Assembly (NCBI GenBank): GCA_963781805.1
Contig: CAWAHF010000004.1
Location: forward strand, 1-64,000
From: JAFGPL01 sp963781805
Lineage (GTDB): Bacteria; Bacteroidota; Bacteroidia; Bacteroidales; UBA10428
Reading direction: 5' to 3'
DNA length: 64,000 bases
Of the stretch, positions 18,706 through 28,085 are shown in pieces. Made by a program: the position numbers and the translations under genes. Every line of letters begins with the position of its first letter. Position 1 is the stretch's first letter. The notes beneath the pieces were generated by a model, which had not been told where the DNA came from, made no database searches, and saw only the letters and a program-made list of their open reading frames with translations.

Positions 18706-19600
18706 ACTTAAAACGATGAATATGAAAAATACAATCAGGTCCTTATCCTTAGCCGGAATGGTATATTTATTTTCAATATTGGTCAGTGGGTCTTGTACCT
18801 CAGTCTCCCGGAAGAATGAAACAATTCAGAAACAGGGAAAATTAATTCGGGTCATTGACAATATTTCTTACAGATCGGGACAAAGTAATTCATGGAAGCT
18901 TGATATGGCGCTTCCTGAAAATGATAGTGCTAAATTATTACCTGCAATAGTAATCATTCACGGAGGTGGTTGGCGCGCCGGCGCTAAAAATGTACCTGTT
19001 TACAGAGCGCTTTTGCTCGACTATGCCCTGCAGGGATATGTAACGTTATCAGTTGAATACAGGCTTATTCAGGAAGCGCCTTTTCCTGCCTGCATTCAGG
19101 ATGTGAAATGTGCCGTACGATGGTTAAAGGCACATGCTTCAGAATATAATATTGATACAACAAGAATTGGAGTTTTTGGTCATTCTGCAGGGGCACATCT
19201 TGCACTTATGCTGGCAATGACTCCTTTTAAAATGGAGCTTGAAGGTGACGGGGGTTGGAATAATCATAGCAGTAGCATCACATCGGTTGTGGCTGCTTCC
19301 ACGCCGACACAAATCGTTCCCTGGGCATCCACCGACAGCAGTTACTGGCCTATCGGCAATATTAAGGCGGATCTTCCACCTTTGCTTATTATTCACGGGG
19401 CTCAGGATGAAATCGTGCCTGTTGAAACGATCGATGATTTTGTTGCAAAGCTGAAACAGGTTGGGGTAAAAGATTTGACCTATTTGCGGGTGGATGGTGG
19501 AAACCACGGGGTGGCCTATGAATTTAACCTGGATACCACCCGACCGGCGATGGATGCGTTTTTTGAGCGAACGTTGAAGGAGTATGGAGTTGGCAGCTAG
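18698..19600 (+). CDS. alpha/beta-hydrolase esterase, lipoprotein (BD-FAE/HSL-like)
   Basis: A lipobox (LVSGSC, C33) follows a hydrophobic helix. The fold is marked by the oxyanion motif HGGGW (88-92), nucleophile S163 in GHSAGAH, an acid in HGAQDEIVP and the catalytic His in VDGGNHG. Such enzymes remove acetyl or feruloyl groups from xylan. The first ATG overlaps the GH39-like gene by 8 bases; ATGs 18 and 24 bases later would also give a signal peptide. The stop codon lies inside the satellite of the following four-helix cassette (GGAGTTGGCAGCTAGGAG), so the 3' end may have been reshaped by insertion. Confidence 0.82.
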   Translation: MNKLKTMNMKNTIRSLSLAGMVYLFSILVSGSCTSVSRKNETIQKQGKLIRVIDNISYRSGQSNSWKLDMALPENDSAKLLPAIVIIHGGGWRAGAKNVPVYRALLLDYALQGYVTLSVEYRLIQEAPFPACIQDVKCAVRWLKAHASEYNIDTTRIGVFGHSAGAHLALMLAMTPFKMELEGDGGWNNHSSSITSVVAASTPTQIVPWASTDSSYWPIGNIKADLPPLLIIHGAQDEIVPVETIDDFVAKLKQVGVKDLTYLRVDGGNHGVAYEFNLDTTRPAMDAFFERTLKEYGVGS

Positions 19601-19650
19601 GAGACGGAAGTTGGAAGTTGGAAGACAGAAGTTGGAAGTCTAAAGACAGA
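19586..19650. repeat. left satellite arm of four-helix cassette 1
   Basis: Degenerate copies of a GGAAGTTGGAAGACAGAAG-type unit begin over the end of the esterase gene and run to about 40 bases before the four-helix gene. The same unit recurs in exact tandem copies on the other side of that gene. Confidence 0.75.
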
Positions 19651-19687
19651 TGATATTGAAATATTAACTATTACAAAATTATTTAAT

Positions 19688-20044
19688 ATGAACAAATTTA
19701 AATTTGAGAAACTTATTATTTGGCAAAAAGCAATGGAATTAGGAGAAAGTATTAATAAACTCTCATTAAAATTTCCAAAGAAGGAGCTTTATAATCTTAT
19801 TTCTCATATTATGAGGGCTGTGGATTCAGTTGCCTTAAACATTTCTGAAGGTTCAATCGGACAAACTAATCCTGAATTCAAGAAATTTCTGGGGTATTCA
19901 ATTCGTTCTCTTGCAGAAGTAGTCACTTGTTTACACAAAGCCAGCAGACGAAAATATATAACTGAAGATGAATTCAATATGCATTATGAATATGCTTTTA
20001 ACTTAATGAATATGCTTACCGCATTCAAGAAGAAAGTAAAATGA
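19688..20044 (+). CDS. four-helix-bundle protein (23S rRNA intervening-sequence type)
   Basis: This 118-residue helical protein belongs to the IVP/S23 family, first known from ORFs in intervening sequences of 23S rRNA. Hallmarks are FEKLIIWQKAMELGE at the start, SHIMRAVDSVALNISEG in the middle and EFKKFLGYSIRSLAEV after it. It is a different subfamily from the two other copies in this window. It stands alone inside a carbohydrate gene run and is bordered by satellites, so it looks inserted. The cellular role of solitary copies is unknown; the related Avd protein binds RNA in diversity-generating retroelements, but no reverse transcriptase is present here. Confidence 0.85.
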   Translation: MNKFKFEKLIIWQKAMELGESINKLSLKFPKKELYNLISHIMRAVDSVALNISEGSIGQTNPEFKKFLGYSIRSLAEVVTCLHKASRRKYITEDEFNMHYEYAFNLMNMLTAFKKKVK

Positions 20045-20050
20045 AAAGTA

Positions 20051-20166
20051 GTTGGAAGACAGAAGCTGGAAGTTGGAAGACAGAAGCTGGAAGTTGGAAG
20101 ACAGAAGCTGGAAGTTGGAAGACAGAAGCTGGAAGTTGGAAGACAGAAGCTGGAAGTTGGAAGATA
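20051..20166. repeat. 21-bp tandem repeat, five exact copies plus partial
   Basis: Five consecutive identical 21-base units beginning GTTGGAAGACAGAAGCTGG, followed by an 11-base partial unit, start 6 bases after the four-helix stop. The 21-base period keeps a frame open (SWKTEAG per unit), which creates a false ORF. Confidence 0.95.
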
Positions 20167-20206
20167 TTGATGGGGAAGTGTTTTCGTGAATTTGTTTACG
20201 ATATTC

Positions 20207-20251
20207 GAACTTCTGGTACTGGTTTCCAGGCTTCGGTCTTCAAGCTCCGGT
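20207..20251. repeat. inverted satellite arm of cassette 1
   Basis: The piece TCCAGGCTTCGGTCTTC is the reverse complement, with one mismatch and one extra base, of GAAGACAGAAGCTGGA from the tandem array. The region therefore carries the same unit in opposite orientation, just before the next esterase gene. Confidence 0.6.
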
Positions 20252-20287
20252 CATATCAATTATGCACAAAACTTAAATTAAAATACA

Positions 20288-21418
20288 ATGAAAAAATCAA
20301 TATCAAACTTTCTTTTAATTCTCCTGGTAACAGGATTATTTGAGCAAAAGACAACTGCCCAACCTCGTTGGCATCCAATTGTATCTCCAGAAGTACATCC
20401 TGATAAAACGGTAACTTTTCGGTACTGGAATCCTGATGTCCGGGAGGTGATGGTAGATGTTCAATTTGAGAAGGAACGGCAACCAATGGTAAAAAATGAT
20501 TCCGGCATCTGGTCTGTCACATTGGGACCTGTGAAACCGGATATTTATCCGTACAGCTTTTTTGTTGATGGGATTCAGATTATGGATCCCGGCAACAGGC
20601 TCTATTTCCCTAATGAACATTTTAAAAGCAGTCTGGTGGATATTCCGGGTGATAAACCGTTGATTCATGAATTACAGGATGTACCTCATGGCACAGTCTC
20701 ATACCGTTATTACAAATCCAAAACCCTGAATACGATCAGGCAACTGGTTATATACACCCCACCGGGATATGAACTAAACAGTATGCAGAAATATCCTGTC
20801 CTTTACCTGATTCATGGAATGACCGATACCGAAGAGACCTGGTTCAAGGTGGGCCATGTAAATCTGATTCTGGATAACCTCATTGCTCAGGGGAAAGCTG
20901 TTCCAATGATTGTGGTCATGCCCTATGCAAATGTCTATCCGGATTTAAAACCCAATACCATTGTAGACAGGACTGTATTGCTTAGGACAGATATCCTTAC
21001 CCAGGAAATTCTGAAAGATATCATTCCCTATATAGAATGGAATTATCGTGTACTTTCAGATAAAGAACATCGTGCCATTGCAGGATTTTCTCTTGGAGGA
21101 AGACAAACCCTGGCAATCGGACTGGCAAATCCGGATAAATTCAGCTGGGTTTGCGCGTATGCTCCGGCAATCTGGAAGGATGAACTGGACAATAATTTCG
21201 AAAAGTTGTATGCGAAACCGGATTCGTTGAATCAGCTAAAACTTCTGTCTGTAAGTTGCGGAAAAGACGATCACTTGTATCAGTCCGCAATAGACTTGGT
21301 TGACGCCCTTAATGCACGGAATATTAAGAACAGGACCTTTTATACGGATGGAAGTCATACCTGGATGAACTGCAAACTGTTTTTAACCAATTCAGCACAA
21401 AAGTTATTCAAAGAGTAA
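20288..21418 (+). CDS. secreted CE1/enterochelin-esterase-like hydrolase
   Basis: A signal peptide (about 1-24) precedes an E-set/CBM48-like sandwich (HPDKTVTFRYWNPDVREVMVDV, about 35-110) and an esterase D fold. The nucleophile is S268 in GFSLGGRQT, with YLIHGMTDTEETW near 175 and a terminal SHTWMNCKLFL carrying the catalytic His. This two-domain layout is that of xylan feruloyl/acetyl esterases such as the XynZ esterase domain. Together with GH51, GH39-like and the lipoprotein esterase it points to decorated arabinoxylan as the target. The four-helix cassette separates it from the preceding gene. Confidence 0.85.
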   Translation: MKKSISNFLLILLVTGLFEQKTTAQPRWHPIVSPEVHPDKTVTFRYWNPDVREVMVDVQFEKERQPMVKNDSGIWSVTLGPVKPDIYPYSFFVDGIQIMDPGNRLYFPNEHFKSSLVDIPGDKPLIHELQDVPHGTVSYRYYKSKTLNTIRQLVIYTPPGYELNSMQKYPVLYLIHGMTDTEETWFKVGHVNLILDNLIAQGKAVPMIVVMPYANVYPDLKPNTIVDRTVLLRTDILTQEILKDIIPYIEWNYRVLSDKEHRAIAGFSLGGRQTLAIGLANPDKFSWVCAYAPAIWKDELDNNFEKLYAKPDSLNQLKLLSVSCGKDDHLYQSAIDLVDALNARNIKNRTFYTDGSHTWMNCKLFLTNSAQKLFKE

Positions 21419-21437
21419 TTTCCTGGATAGCTATAAA

Positions 21438-22946
21438 TTATTTGTTGTATTTTAAAATATAAAGCAAAAATTGCCAGCCGTATTTAACTTTGTTATCAGT
21501 TACGGTATCAACCTGCATTATGGTTGACTGAGCTAACATAGCTTCAAAATTCTCCTGGTTGAATGGGAGCTGGCCAAAGACATTAATACAATATACTTCA
21601 TCTTTGGTAAGAAAATCATCCAGCTTTTTAACATCGATTAAATTGTCATATGCGGCCATATTAGTATATACAATAGTTCCCTCGGGATTATACCAGTAAT
21701 TTTGTATGTCGGTTCCCCTGCTATATTCTGCCAGGGGACCGGCAGTTACTTCAATTACATGTACGGCCTTTTTTACTTCAGGATGTGTTTGCATCAGAAA
21801 ATCTATAGATTGTTTATAAGGTCCATAGGAGAAATACGAGGAACCATATGCAATGTAAACGCTGCAACTAAACAGGATTATCATCAGGATGGATTTAATC
21901 CATTTATTGTGTACTATTATAAAAAAGAGAGTAGGAGGGACCATTAACATGGTGACAATGGTCATGATGTATCTTGAATAAAGAATAGGTTGTAAGAAAA
22001 AAGAAATGATGGTCGTGGTAATGATGGTCATATAAAAAATAACCAGCGATACTAACAATATCAACTTTAATTCTTTGTTTTCCCTGGCCTTGAAAAATAT
22101 CCTGTAGATTACAATCAGGGTCAGGATATATATTATCGCCATTAGAATATAGGAAATGTTTGCCATAAATAATTTTTGCGCAAACGGCTGCGTAAAACAG
22201 CCTGCAATGGTTTGCCAGCTTACCTTTGGAACCCAGAAATGCACCTGTGCTTTTTGGGTATGTTTGAGTAAAACAGAGAGCCATGGCAGGTAAAGGATTG
22301 CAGTAATGATTAAGCCAATTAAATGAGATACCCAGACCTTGTTTTTTTTGAGAATCAGATAAACAAATACAAACAGATTTGCCCAGAAAGCAGCAAACAG
22401 CCCATAATAATGGGTATAAGCTGCCAGAAGGCTAAACAATTCCAAAAATATCAGATCACTCTTTTTCGATGTTTGGATAAATAAAATGGCATATATAAAA
22501 ATCCCGGTAGTTGAAAATGCAGCCCAGGTGTACATTCGTGCATCATGAGAATAAGAAGTCAGCATGGGTAACGTAACCAGAAGAAAACAAAAATAAAGAG
22601 CGCCGGTTTTGCCGAAAACCCGTTGACCTGCAAAATATCCCAGAAGCAACGTACTAAGTACTGCAATAACCGAGAATAACCTGATGGTATAATTGTTCAA
22701 ACCAAAGATGGTGACAAAAAGCTTTAATCCATAAAAATAGAGTGGGGGATGGAAATCATTTTTTATCAGTCCCATCATATCTCTGAAGGAATGCCTCACC
22801 AATGCTTTGGTAAAGGACTCATCAATCCATATATCGCTGAAATTGAGATTGAACAGATAAAGAAAAACAGCAAATGCAAAAAGAAGAAGGAAAATGAGGT
22901 TTTCTTTATGAGTGATTAGGTAGGATTTGGTATTCATTGCTTCCAT
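21438..22946 (-). CDS. GT39-like membrane glycosyltransferase (PMT/ArnT type)
   Basis: This 502-residue multi-spanning protein has the signature first loop DIWIDESFTKALVRHSF...HPPLYFYGLKLF, with the acidic residues and HPPLY of GT-C glycosyltransferases using polyprenyl-phosphate sugars. About eleven hydrophobic segments follow up to residue 375, and a 120-residue soluble C-terminal domain closes it. The family glycosylates proteins or lipids on the periplasmic side; the acceptor here is unknown. A second ATG three codons later is equally possible. It converges with the esterase gene with 19 bases between. Confidence 0.82.
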   Translation of the reverse strand: MEAMNTKSYLITHKENLIFLLLFAFAVFLYLFNLNFSDIWIDESFTKALVRHSFRDMMGLIKNDFHPPLYFYGLKLFVTIFGLNNYTIRLFSVIAVLSTLLLGYFAGQRVFGKTGALYFCFLLVTLPMLTSYSHDARMYTWAAFSTTGIFIYAILFIQTSKKSDLIFLELFSLLAAYTHYYGLFAAFWANLFVFVYLILKKNKVWVSHLIGLIITAILYLPWLSVLLKHTQKAQVHFWVPKVSWQTIAGCFTQPFAQKLFMANISYILMAIIYILTLIVIYRIFFKARENKELKLILLVSLVIFYMTIITTTIISFFLQPILYSRYIMTIVTMLMVPPTLFFIIVHNKWIKSILMIILFSCSVYIAYGSSYFSYGPYKQSIDFLMQTHPEVKKAVHVIEVTAGPLAEYSRGTDIQNYWYNPEGTIVYTNMAAYDNLIDVKKLDDFLTKDEVYCINVFGQLPFNQENFEAMLAQSTIMQVDTVTDNKVKYGWQFLLYILKYNK

Positions 22947-23028
22947 TGATTTTAAGACTAATTATGTGATCTTGTGTACAATATAATAAAAATCCGGATA
23001 TGTAAGAATTACATATCAAAAATATATA

Positions 23029-23916
23029 TTATTGATTCGAATTGGTGCTAATTTCAACATTCTCGGAAACCATGTGTGTCTCATCCCTATCACTCATTTT
23101 CAAGGATACTTTATAAGTCCCGGGTTGAGAATATTTAATTTTTTCCTGGTTTCTTCCCAGTGAATCCAAAAGAGGTATATTATCTCTGTACCACTGATAA
23201 GTATATGCTTCAGGTGCAATAAGAGAATCTGCTTTTTGTTGTATGACAGGTTTGGGTGTTGAAATTATTTCATAAATATATCTCGCAATTTTAGCTGCAC
23301 CTATGGCATTGGGATGGATGCCATCTGAAAGATATAACGAGCTGTCGTTGCTCATAGTGGTATATAAATCGATTAAGCCAATACCTTCATCAATTGCGGT
23401 CTCCAGAATTTTTGGATTCACTTCATTTCGGATGGTGGAATCGGAAATATCCCAAATCTCATGATAAGCCGGAATGATCAGGCATATCCAAATCTCCGGA
23501 TTTGATTCAAGTTTTCTAAAGGACTGAATCATCTCTTTATAATTTTCCTCAAATTCATCCTTATAAAGATTCCAGTTGAGACTCAGCTTTGCATCATTTG
23601 TACCTAGCATTATAATTACTTCATCGGGATTGGATTTAAGCGCCTCTGAATATTCCTTTTCATTCCAATAGGGCAAATTTCCCTTTTTGAGCATGGTTCT
23701 TGCACTAACTCCATAATTCGTCACTTCCCATTCGTTCCCCAATAAATTTTGTAATTGCACCGGATAACTCTGAGAATCCGAATTCGCTAAACCATAACCA
23801 TAGGTAATGCTGTTTCCGATGCATGCCACCTTAATCTTTGAGGGTCTCGGACTGGTGCAGGATATGATTAATAAAATGAGTAGGATTAAACAGGAAATTA
23901 GGTGTGTTCTTTTCAT
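23029..23916 (-). CDS. SGNH/GDSL hydrolase lipoprotein with Ig-like tail
   Basis: A lipobox ends at C20 (LLIISC). Block I is GNSITYGYG with nucleophile S36, followed by the glycine in NYGVSART, LGTNDAK as block III and DGIHPNAIG with the catalytic Asp/His. This is the SGNH esterase fold used on acetylated sugars. The last 70 residues (PEAYTYQWYRDNIPLLDSLG...TYKVSLKMSDRD) resemble an Ig-like or PKD-like beta domain often appended to surface proteins. It is a single gene with opposite-facing AraC regulation on its upstream side. Confidence 0.85.
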   Translation of the reverse strand: MKRTHLISCLILLILLIISCTSPRPSKIKVACIGNSITYGYGLANSDSQSYPVQLQNLLGNEWEVTNYGVSARTMLKKGNLPYWNEKEYSEALKSNPDEVIIMLGTNDAKLSLNWNLYKDEFEENYKEMIQSFRKLESNPEIWICLIIPAYHEIWDISDSTIRNEVNPKILETAIDEGIGLIDLYTTMSNDSSLYLSDGIHPNAIGAAKIARYIYEIISTPKPVIQQKADSLIAPEAYTYQWYRDNIPLLDSLGRNQEKIKYSQPGTYKVSLKMSDRDETHMVSENVEISTNSNQ

Positions 23917-24164
23917 GATTTTTACATATTATTCTGTTTCAGACATAAATTTAATAATTATAAATTAGCTTGTTTAAGTTCACCATTACTATTTAAAGAG
24001 CAACAATATCCTTTAAAATTACGATTGTTCGATTATTTTATCTTTATAATGTTGCAATACAATTTACTGAAAATCAGATATGAATTCTGATTTTGACTAA
24101 AATTTGTAATTTTTGGATCCGGTTTTCAAAAAATCATTGTTAATTTGTCTTACAAAGAAAATCG

Positions 24165-25271
24165 ATGATTTTTAAAATACTTCAGATACTAAGTTATGTT
24201 GCATTAATCCAGCTGATTGTGTTAATAATCAATCTGGTAATGAGTAAGGGAAATAAGTTTGGACGGTTCATACTCATTGCACTTTTCGTAACCTTTGGAA
24301 CTTTTTTAGCCGGAAATCTAATCTTATTAACGAAAGGTGTTGTTGTTTATAAAATTTTCCATCTCATCAACCTGGTTGTGTTTTTATCTGCTCCTTTGCT
24401 CTACAACTATTTTCTGATAAGGCTAGAAAATAAATCGGGTTTTGTATTGAAAGATATTCTTCACTTTTTACCATTTATCATCATATTTGCTGTAATTACT
24501 CCGTTGCTTATTAACTCTACCCGTAAAACACTGCCCTTCAACAATTATGGACCAATAATTATGGGGCTATTATTCATTCAGAATGTGTTTTACCTGATAA
24601 TAGTCCTTAAAAAACTGCGGGAAAAGAAAAACAATCCTCATTCAGTGCCGCACAAATTTTATAATATTCAGGCAACATCAAATTCATTCAACTTTGAGAT
24701 TAACAGGATACATAAATTATTTACATTGTTTTTTGTTATTATTATTGCCAAAACCGGATTAATGCTTGCATGCCGTTTATTCTCCCTGATGACAATATGC
24801 GCGTTATTTACGGGATCATTTTTTCTGCTGACTTTTCTTTTAATCAATAATATAATTCTCTTCGGATTGTCAAAATCCTCTATTTTTGATGACAGGCCAA
24901 AATATCAGAGCCGGATTCTGAATGAAGAGCTCAAGGAGGATTATATTCAAAGACTGGATAAGGCAATGTTTACGGATAAAATGTATCTTGATCCGCTGTT
25001 AACGCTGGAAAGACTATCCAAAAGCCTGAGAATCCCGAGAAACTACTTGTCGCAATTGATAAATGAACATTTTGCCCTGAATTTCAATGAGATGATCAAC
25101 CAGTTCCGGATAAATGATGCAAAGGAAATTATGAATTCCAAAAAGCAACATCTCACCATTATTGACATTGCTTACCAGGTTGGTTTTAATTCTAAATCAA
25201 CATTTAATACCGCATTTAAAAGATATACCGGAAAAACACCCAGTACCTTTCTAATCAGCAGTTCAAATTAA
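24165..25271 (+). CDS. AraC-type regulator with N-terminal membrane domain
   Basis: Seven hydrophobic helices cover about residues 5-240 and an AraC/XylS DNA-binding domain the last 100 residues (LTLERLSKSLRIPRNYLSQLIN...IDIAYQVGFNSKSTFNTAFKRYTGKTPSTF). Such membrane-embedded one-component regulators are common in Bacteroidota and are thought to sense ligands or membrane state. The upstream TTAATTTG, one base off the -7 consensus, ends 15 bases before the ATG. It is divergent from the SGNH hydrolase; the adjacent broken MBL gene may have been a target. Confidence 0.85.
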   Translation: MIFKILQILSYVALIQLIVLIINLVMSKGNKFGRFILIALFVTFGTFLAGNLILLTKGVVVYKIFHLINLVVFLSAPLLYNYFLIRLENKSGFVLKDILHFLPFIIIFAVITPLLINSTRKTLPFNNYGPIIMGLLFIQNVFYLIIVLKKLREKKNNPHSVPHKFYNIQATSNSFNFEINRIHKLFTLFFVIIIAKTGLMLACRLFSLMTICALFTGSFFLLTFLLINNIILFGLSKSSIFDDRPKYQSRILNEELKEDYIQRLDKAMFTDKMYLDPLLTLERLSKSLRIPRNYLSQLINEHFALNFNEMINQFRINDAKEIMNSKKQHLTIIDIAYQVGFNSKSTFNTAFKRYTGKTPSTFLISSSN

Positions 25272-25495
25272 GTACCTCCTGAAATATTACTCACAAAAAA
25301 CGTTTTAGAATTGCTCATACAAAATTCTGTTATATCTGCATTTGAGGAATTCCCTGTTTCATAATTTGAATTCCAATCCAAAAAAAAAAACTATCGTTTC
25401 AGGGGTTCGAAAATGTATTCTCGGACTTCTAAACTAAAAATTATTTCCTACTTGCGGTTTGTAATTAGTATAATTCAAAAATTAAATTCTGAAAA

Positions 25496-26683
25496 ATGAA
25501 AAAAATTGGACCAAAAATTAAGGGGATATTTTTATTGATTGCTTTATCCTTTGTAATTCTTCAAAAAAGCAGCGCAATAGCCCAAAACGTAACTTCTCAG
25601 GATTCATCCATTGTGGTTACCTATATTGGAGGAGCAGGATTTTTGCTGGAGACTGCCACGCAAAAAGTATTGATTGATGCAGTATTCACCAGACCGGGAG
25701 CCAGTGGATTTATATTGCCATCGCAACAAACTGTTAATGATATTTCTGCAGGAAATAAGCCTTTTGATAATATCGATGTGTACCTTGTAAGTCATGCACA
25801 TGAAGATCATGTTGATCCGGGTATATTAAACAGTTGCATGCAACAAAATCCAACTGCCAGACTGGTTTGTCCGCAGGAGGTAGTTGATAAGCTTAGGGAC
25901 CTGACAGGTACTAATTATTATAACTATTCAAGTCGAATAACTGTCCCTGTACTTAATGATTTTCAAAGCATGACCACAACCATCAATAATATTGAAATCC
26001 AGGTAACCAAATTTCCTTCTTTTTCATACCACCCGAACGGACTAATTGTTTTTAATGTAAAAATGAATCACATCAAAACATTCCATTAAATGGGAACCCT
26101 GAGGAATGAATCGGCTTATACAACCTATAGTTTTAATGATCCGGAAACCGATATTCTGTTGGTTACCAGTAATTATCTGGATGGTTCCACAAACATTATC
26201 GAAAATGACTTACACTTCAAGGTAGGATATGTTCATCATATTTACCAATATTCCTCCAAGGCATCACAATTTATATCTACCTGCGAATATCTGAGAGGAA
26301 AAGGAACCCGGGTTTATGTGCTTAAGTCAACACTTGAAAAATACAGGTTTACAAAAACAACCAGCGGTATTTCCATCGATACGGTTGAAGATGAAGAAGT
26401 TCCAACAGAAATAACAAAACGTTTATCCGGCAACGAATTGAAAATATTTCCGAATCCGTTTAATAACTATGCTTCAATTACTTATAATTCTCAGGATATT
26501 TCGGATTTTACATTGAATATTTATGATATTTCAGGCAAAGATGTTACCTCGAAAGCACGTATTCTCTTTAACTCGGAATCTGGTATTATCACCCTTTTTA
26601 AAAATCAACTCCAAAACGGTATCTATATTTTAAAATTTGATGATGGTAATGGTTATCTCATTAAAAAATTTATCGTCGATTAA
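25496..26683 (+). pseudogene. metallo-beta-lactamase-fold T9SS-secreted protein split by an in-frame stop
   Basis: Two frames in the same phase are separated by one TAA (26087-26089). Together they would give about 395 residues: signal peptide, an MBL domain with the metal motif SHAHEDH (near residue 100), and a C-terminal T9SS type A tail (LKIFPNPFNNYASITYNS...GIYILKFDDGNGYLIKKFIVD). The stop falls where MBL proteins have FHxGDxxxNES: the sequence reads FH, stop, MGTLRNES, so the metal-ligand Asp is gone too. The local bases contain AATGGGAAC, suggesting a small indel event rather than a simple point mutation. Either half alone is unlikely to work; a sequencing error is possible. Confidence 0.75.
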
Positions 26684-26736
26684 TCCGAATCAGATATTTT
26701 ATAGCTGAGCATTTTTTTCAAATTAGACTCCTCATC

Positions 26737-26770
26737 GGTATGCGATCTGGTCGCGCACCTTTTTTATTTT
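26737..26770 (+). terminator. Rho-independent terminator after the MBL pseudogene
   Basis: GGTATGCGA and TCGCGCACC pair with two mismatches around TCTGG, followed at once by TTTTTTATTTT. It lies about 55 bases past the MBL gene's end. Confidence 0.6.
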
Positions 26771-26777
26771 TTATAAT

Positions 26778-26927
26778 CCTGATTTCTGTACATTGAAATG
26801 TCTGTTTGAAAAATCATCACTGGCACAAACATTCGAAGTTAACCTGTACAATACTCCCACAGGTCAGTATTTAATTGAAATCACTATGAATGGATTTAAA
26901 AACGTTCAGAAAATTTTTGTAGAATAA
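26778..26927 (+). pseudogene. orphan T9SS type A sorting-tail fragment
   Basis: An open frame without a start codon ends in FEVNLYNTPTGQYLIEITMN followed by a short tail ending KIFVE and a stop. This is a classic T9SS C-terminal sorting domain (NLSNTPTGIYLIEI...KIFVE type). The body of the protein is missing. It is in neither the frame nor the transcription unit of the preceding MBL gene, because a terminator lies between, so it is the relic of another secreted protein. Confidence 0.65.
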
Positions 26928-26929
26928 CT

Positions 26930-27877
26930 ATGAACTGTTGGAACAGAAAATATAAGAAACTATCCTTTCTGATATTGGGTTTGATTGGTATCCTGCATTT
27001 TCTATGCGTGCAGGAAAATTCAATTTATCCGTTTGACTATTCCCCCAGGTATCAACTAAGACCATATGTCGCAACAATGCTTACTGAACTAAAGGGCGAA
27101 AATTATAGCATTGAAGAAAATAAAATGGGATATAGCTGGGGTGTGGATTTTATTTATTACCTGGTAAATACAAGCAGGATTAAACCCGCTGTTTCTTTAG
27201 GTTTAAATATCACCTCCTATAATACAGGAGTGCATCTTAACTATAATGATTCTTCCTGGACAATTGATCCTGGTGACGACAGGGTGCATGTGTATGAGCA
27301 GGGAAGTATTTCTGAGAAGCAGCAGGCGGTTTTTATTTCGGTGCCTATTCAGGTGCACTTAGATTTTTCAGTCTCAAAGCGAATAGGGGCTTATTTGAGC
27401 GCCGGATTTTACTATTCGTTTATTTCCTATGGCAGTTATACTTCAGATGTTCTTCTCTCCCGTCAGGGATATTATCCCAGGTACAATGCACTAATCTATG
27501 ATGTGGATGTGGAGGGTTCGTACTATTTTTATCCGTCAAATAAATCCATGATGGAAACGGAACCACTTCAATTGAAAAACATTCATGTATATATTGCCTC
27601 CTTTGGCGTCAGGTATCGAATATCGCCGCGTTACTCAATGTTTTTGGGATGTAAAGGTTTAATGGGCAGGAACAATATTTCAGGATACGCTAAGGATCAG
27701 GATTTTCTGGTGGTAAGCAATCAGCATACGTTAAATAGTACCATGGCTATGAGTAAAAATATAAAAGCTTATGCATGGGGTATTGAATTAGGGATGAATA
27801 TTAATCTTGGTAAAAATAAGACACAAAACATATTTCAGATACTGGAACGGATTAAACTTAATACCCGAAACAGGTAA
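26930..27877 (+). CDS. outer membrane beta-barrel protein
   Basis: A signal peptide (KKLSFLILGLIGILHFLC, about 8-27) is followed by alternating hydrophobic strands, for example RYQLRPYVATML, KPAVSLGLNITSY, RIGAYLSAGFYYSFISYGS and AYAWGIELGMNINLGKN at the end. The pattern fits a PorT/OmpW-like outer membrane barrel of about 8-12 strands. The ATG is 3 bases after the stop of the T9SS-tail relic, so it may use that gene's old promoter. A specific role cannot be given. Confidence 0.7.
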   Translation: MNCWNRKYKKLSFLILGLIGILHFLCVQENSIYPFDYSPRYQLRPYVATMLTELKGENYSIEENKMGYSWGVDFIYYLVNTSRIKPAVSLGLNITSYNTGVHLNYNDSSWTIDPGDDRVHVYEQGSISEKQQAVFISVPIQVHLDFSVSKRIGAYLSAGFYYSFISYGSYTSDVLLSRQGYYPRYNALIYDVDVEGSYYFYPSNKSMMETEPLQLKNIHVYIASFGVRYRISPRYSMFLGCKGLMGRNNISGYAKDQDFLVVSNQHTLNSTMAMSKNIKAYAWGIELGMNINLGKNKTQNIFQILERIKLNTRNR

Positions 27878-28085
27878 AATCAGAAGTACTTGTTTTACAA
27901 AGAACTATGGTTTGAAATCCATCTGTAAATTATAAACTTGTTCAGATTTTTCTCACGATAACACTTATAGTTAAATGATTATTCTGCATATGTTCTGCAA
28001 AAAAATAATACATTCAGATAAGTATATTTAATGCCCTCGTAACTTTTCTTACACATCCACGGCTTATAAAATATTATTTATCAAC

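Noticed and set aside
19688..20044. accessory protein (Avd) of a diversity-generating retroelement
   Set aside because: No reverse transcriptase and no template/variable repeat pair is present anywhere near the three four-helix genes.
20051..20166. possible CRISPR array
   Set aside because: The units are contiguous with no spacers and there are no cas genes; it is a simple tandem repeat.
20041..20343. 100-residue ORF with SWKTEAG repeats
   Set aside because: The frame exists only because the 21-base satellite unit is a multiple of three; there is no family or start context, and the array is non-coding repeat DNA.
26087..26089. readthrough or recoding of TAA in the MBL gene
   Set aside because: TAA is not a known recoding codon, no SECIS-like element or known readthrough context is visible, and the metal ligand is also missing, so a mutation or sequence error is simpler.
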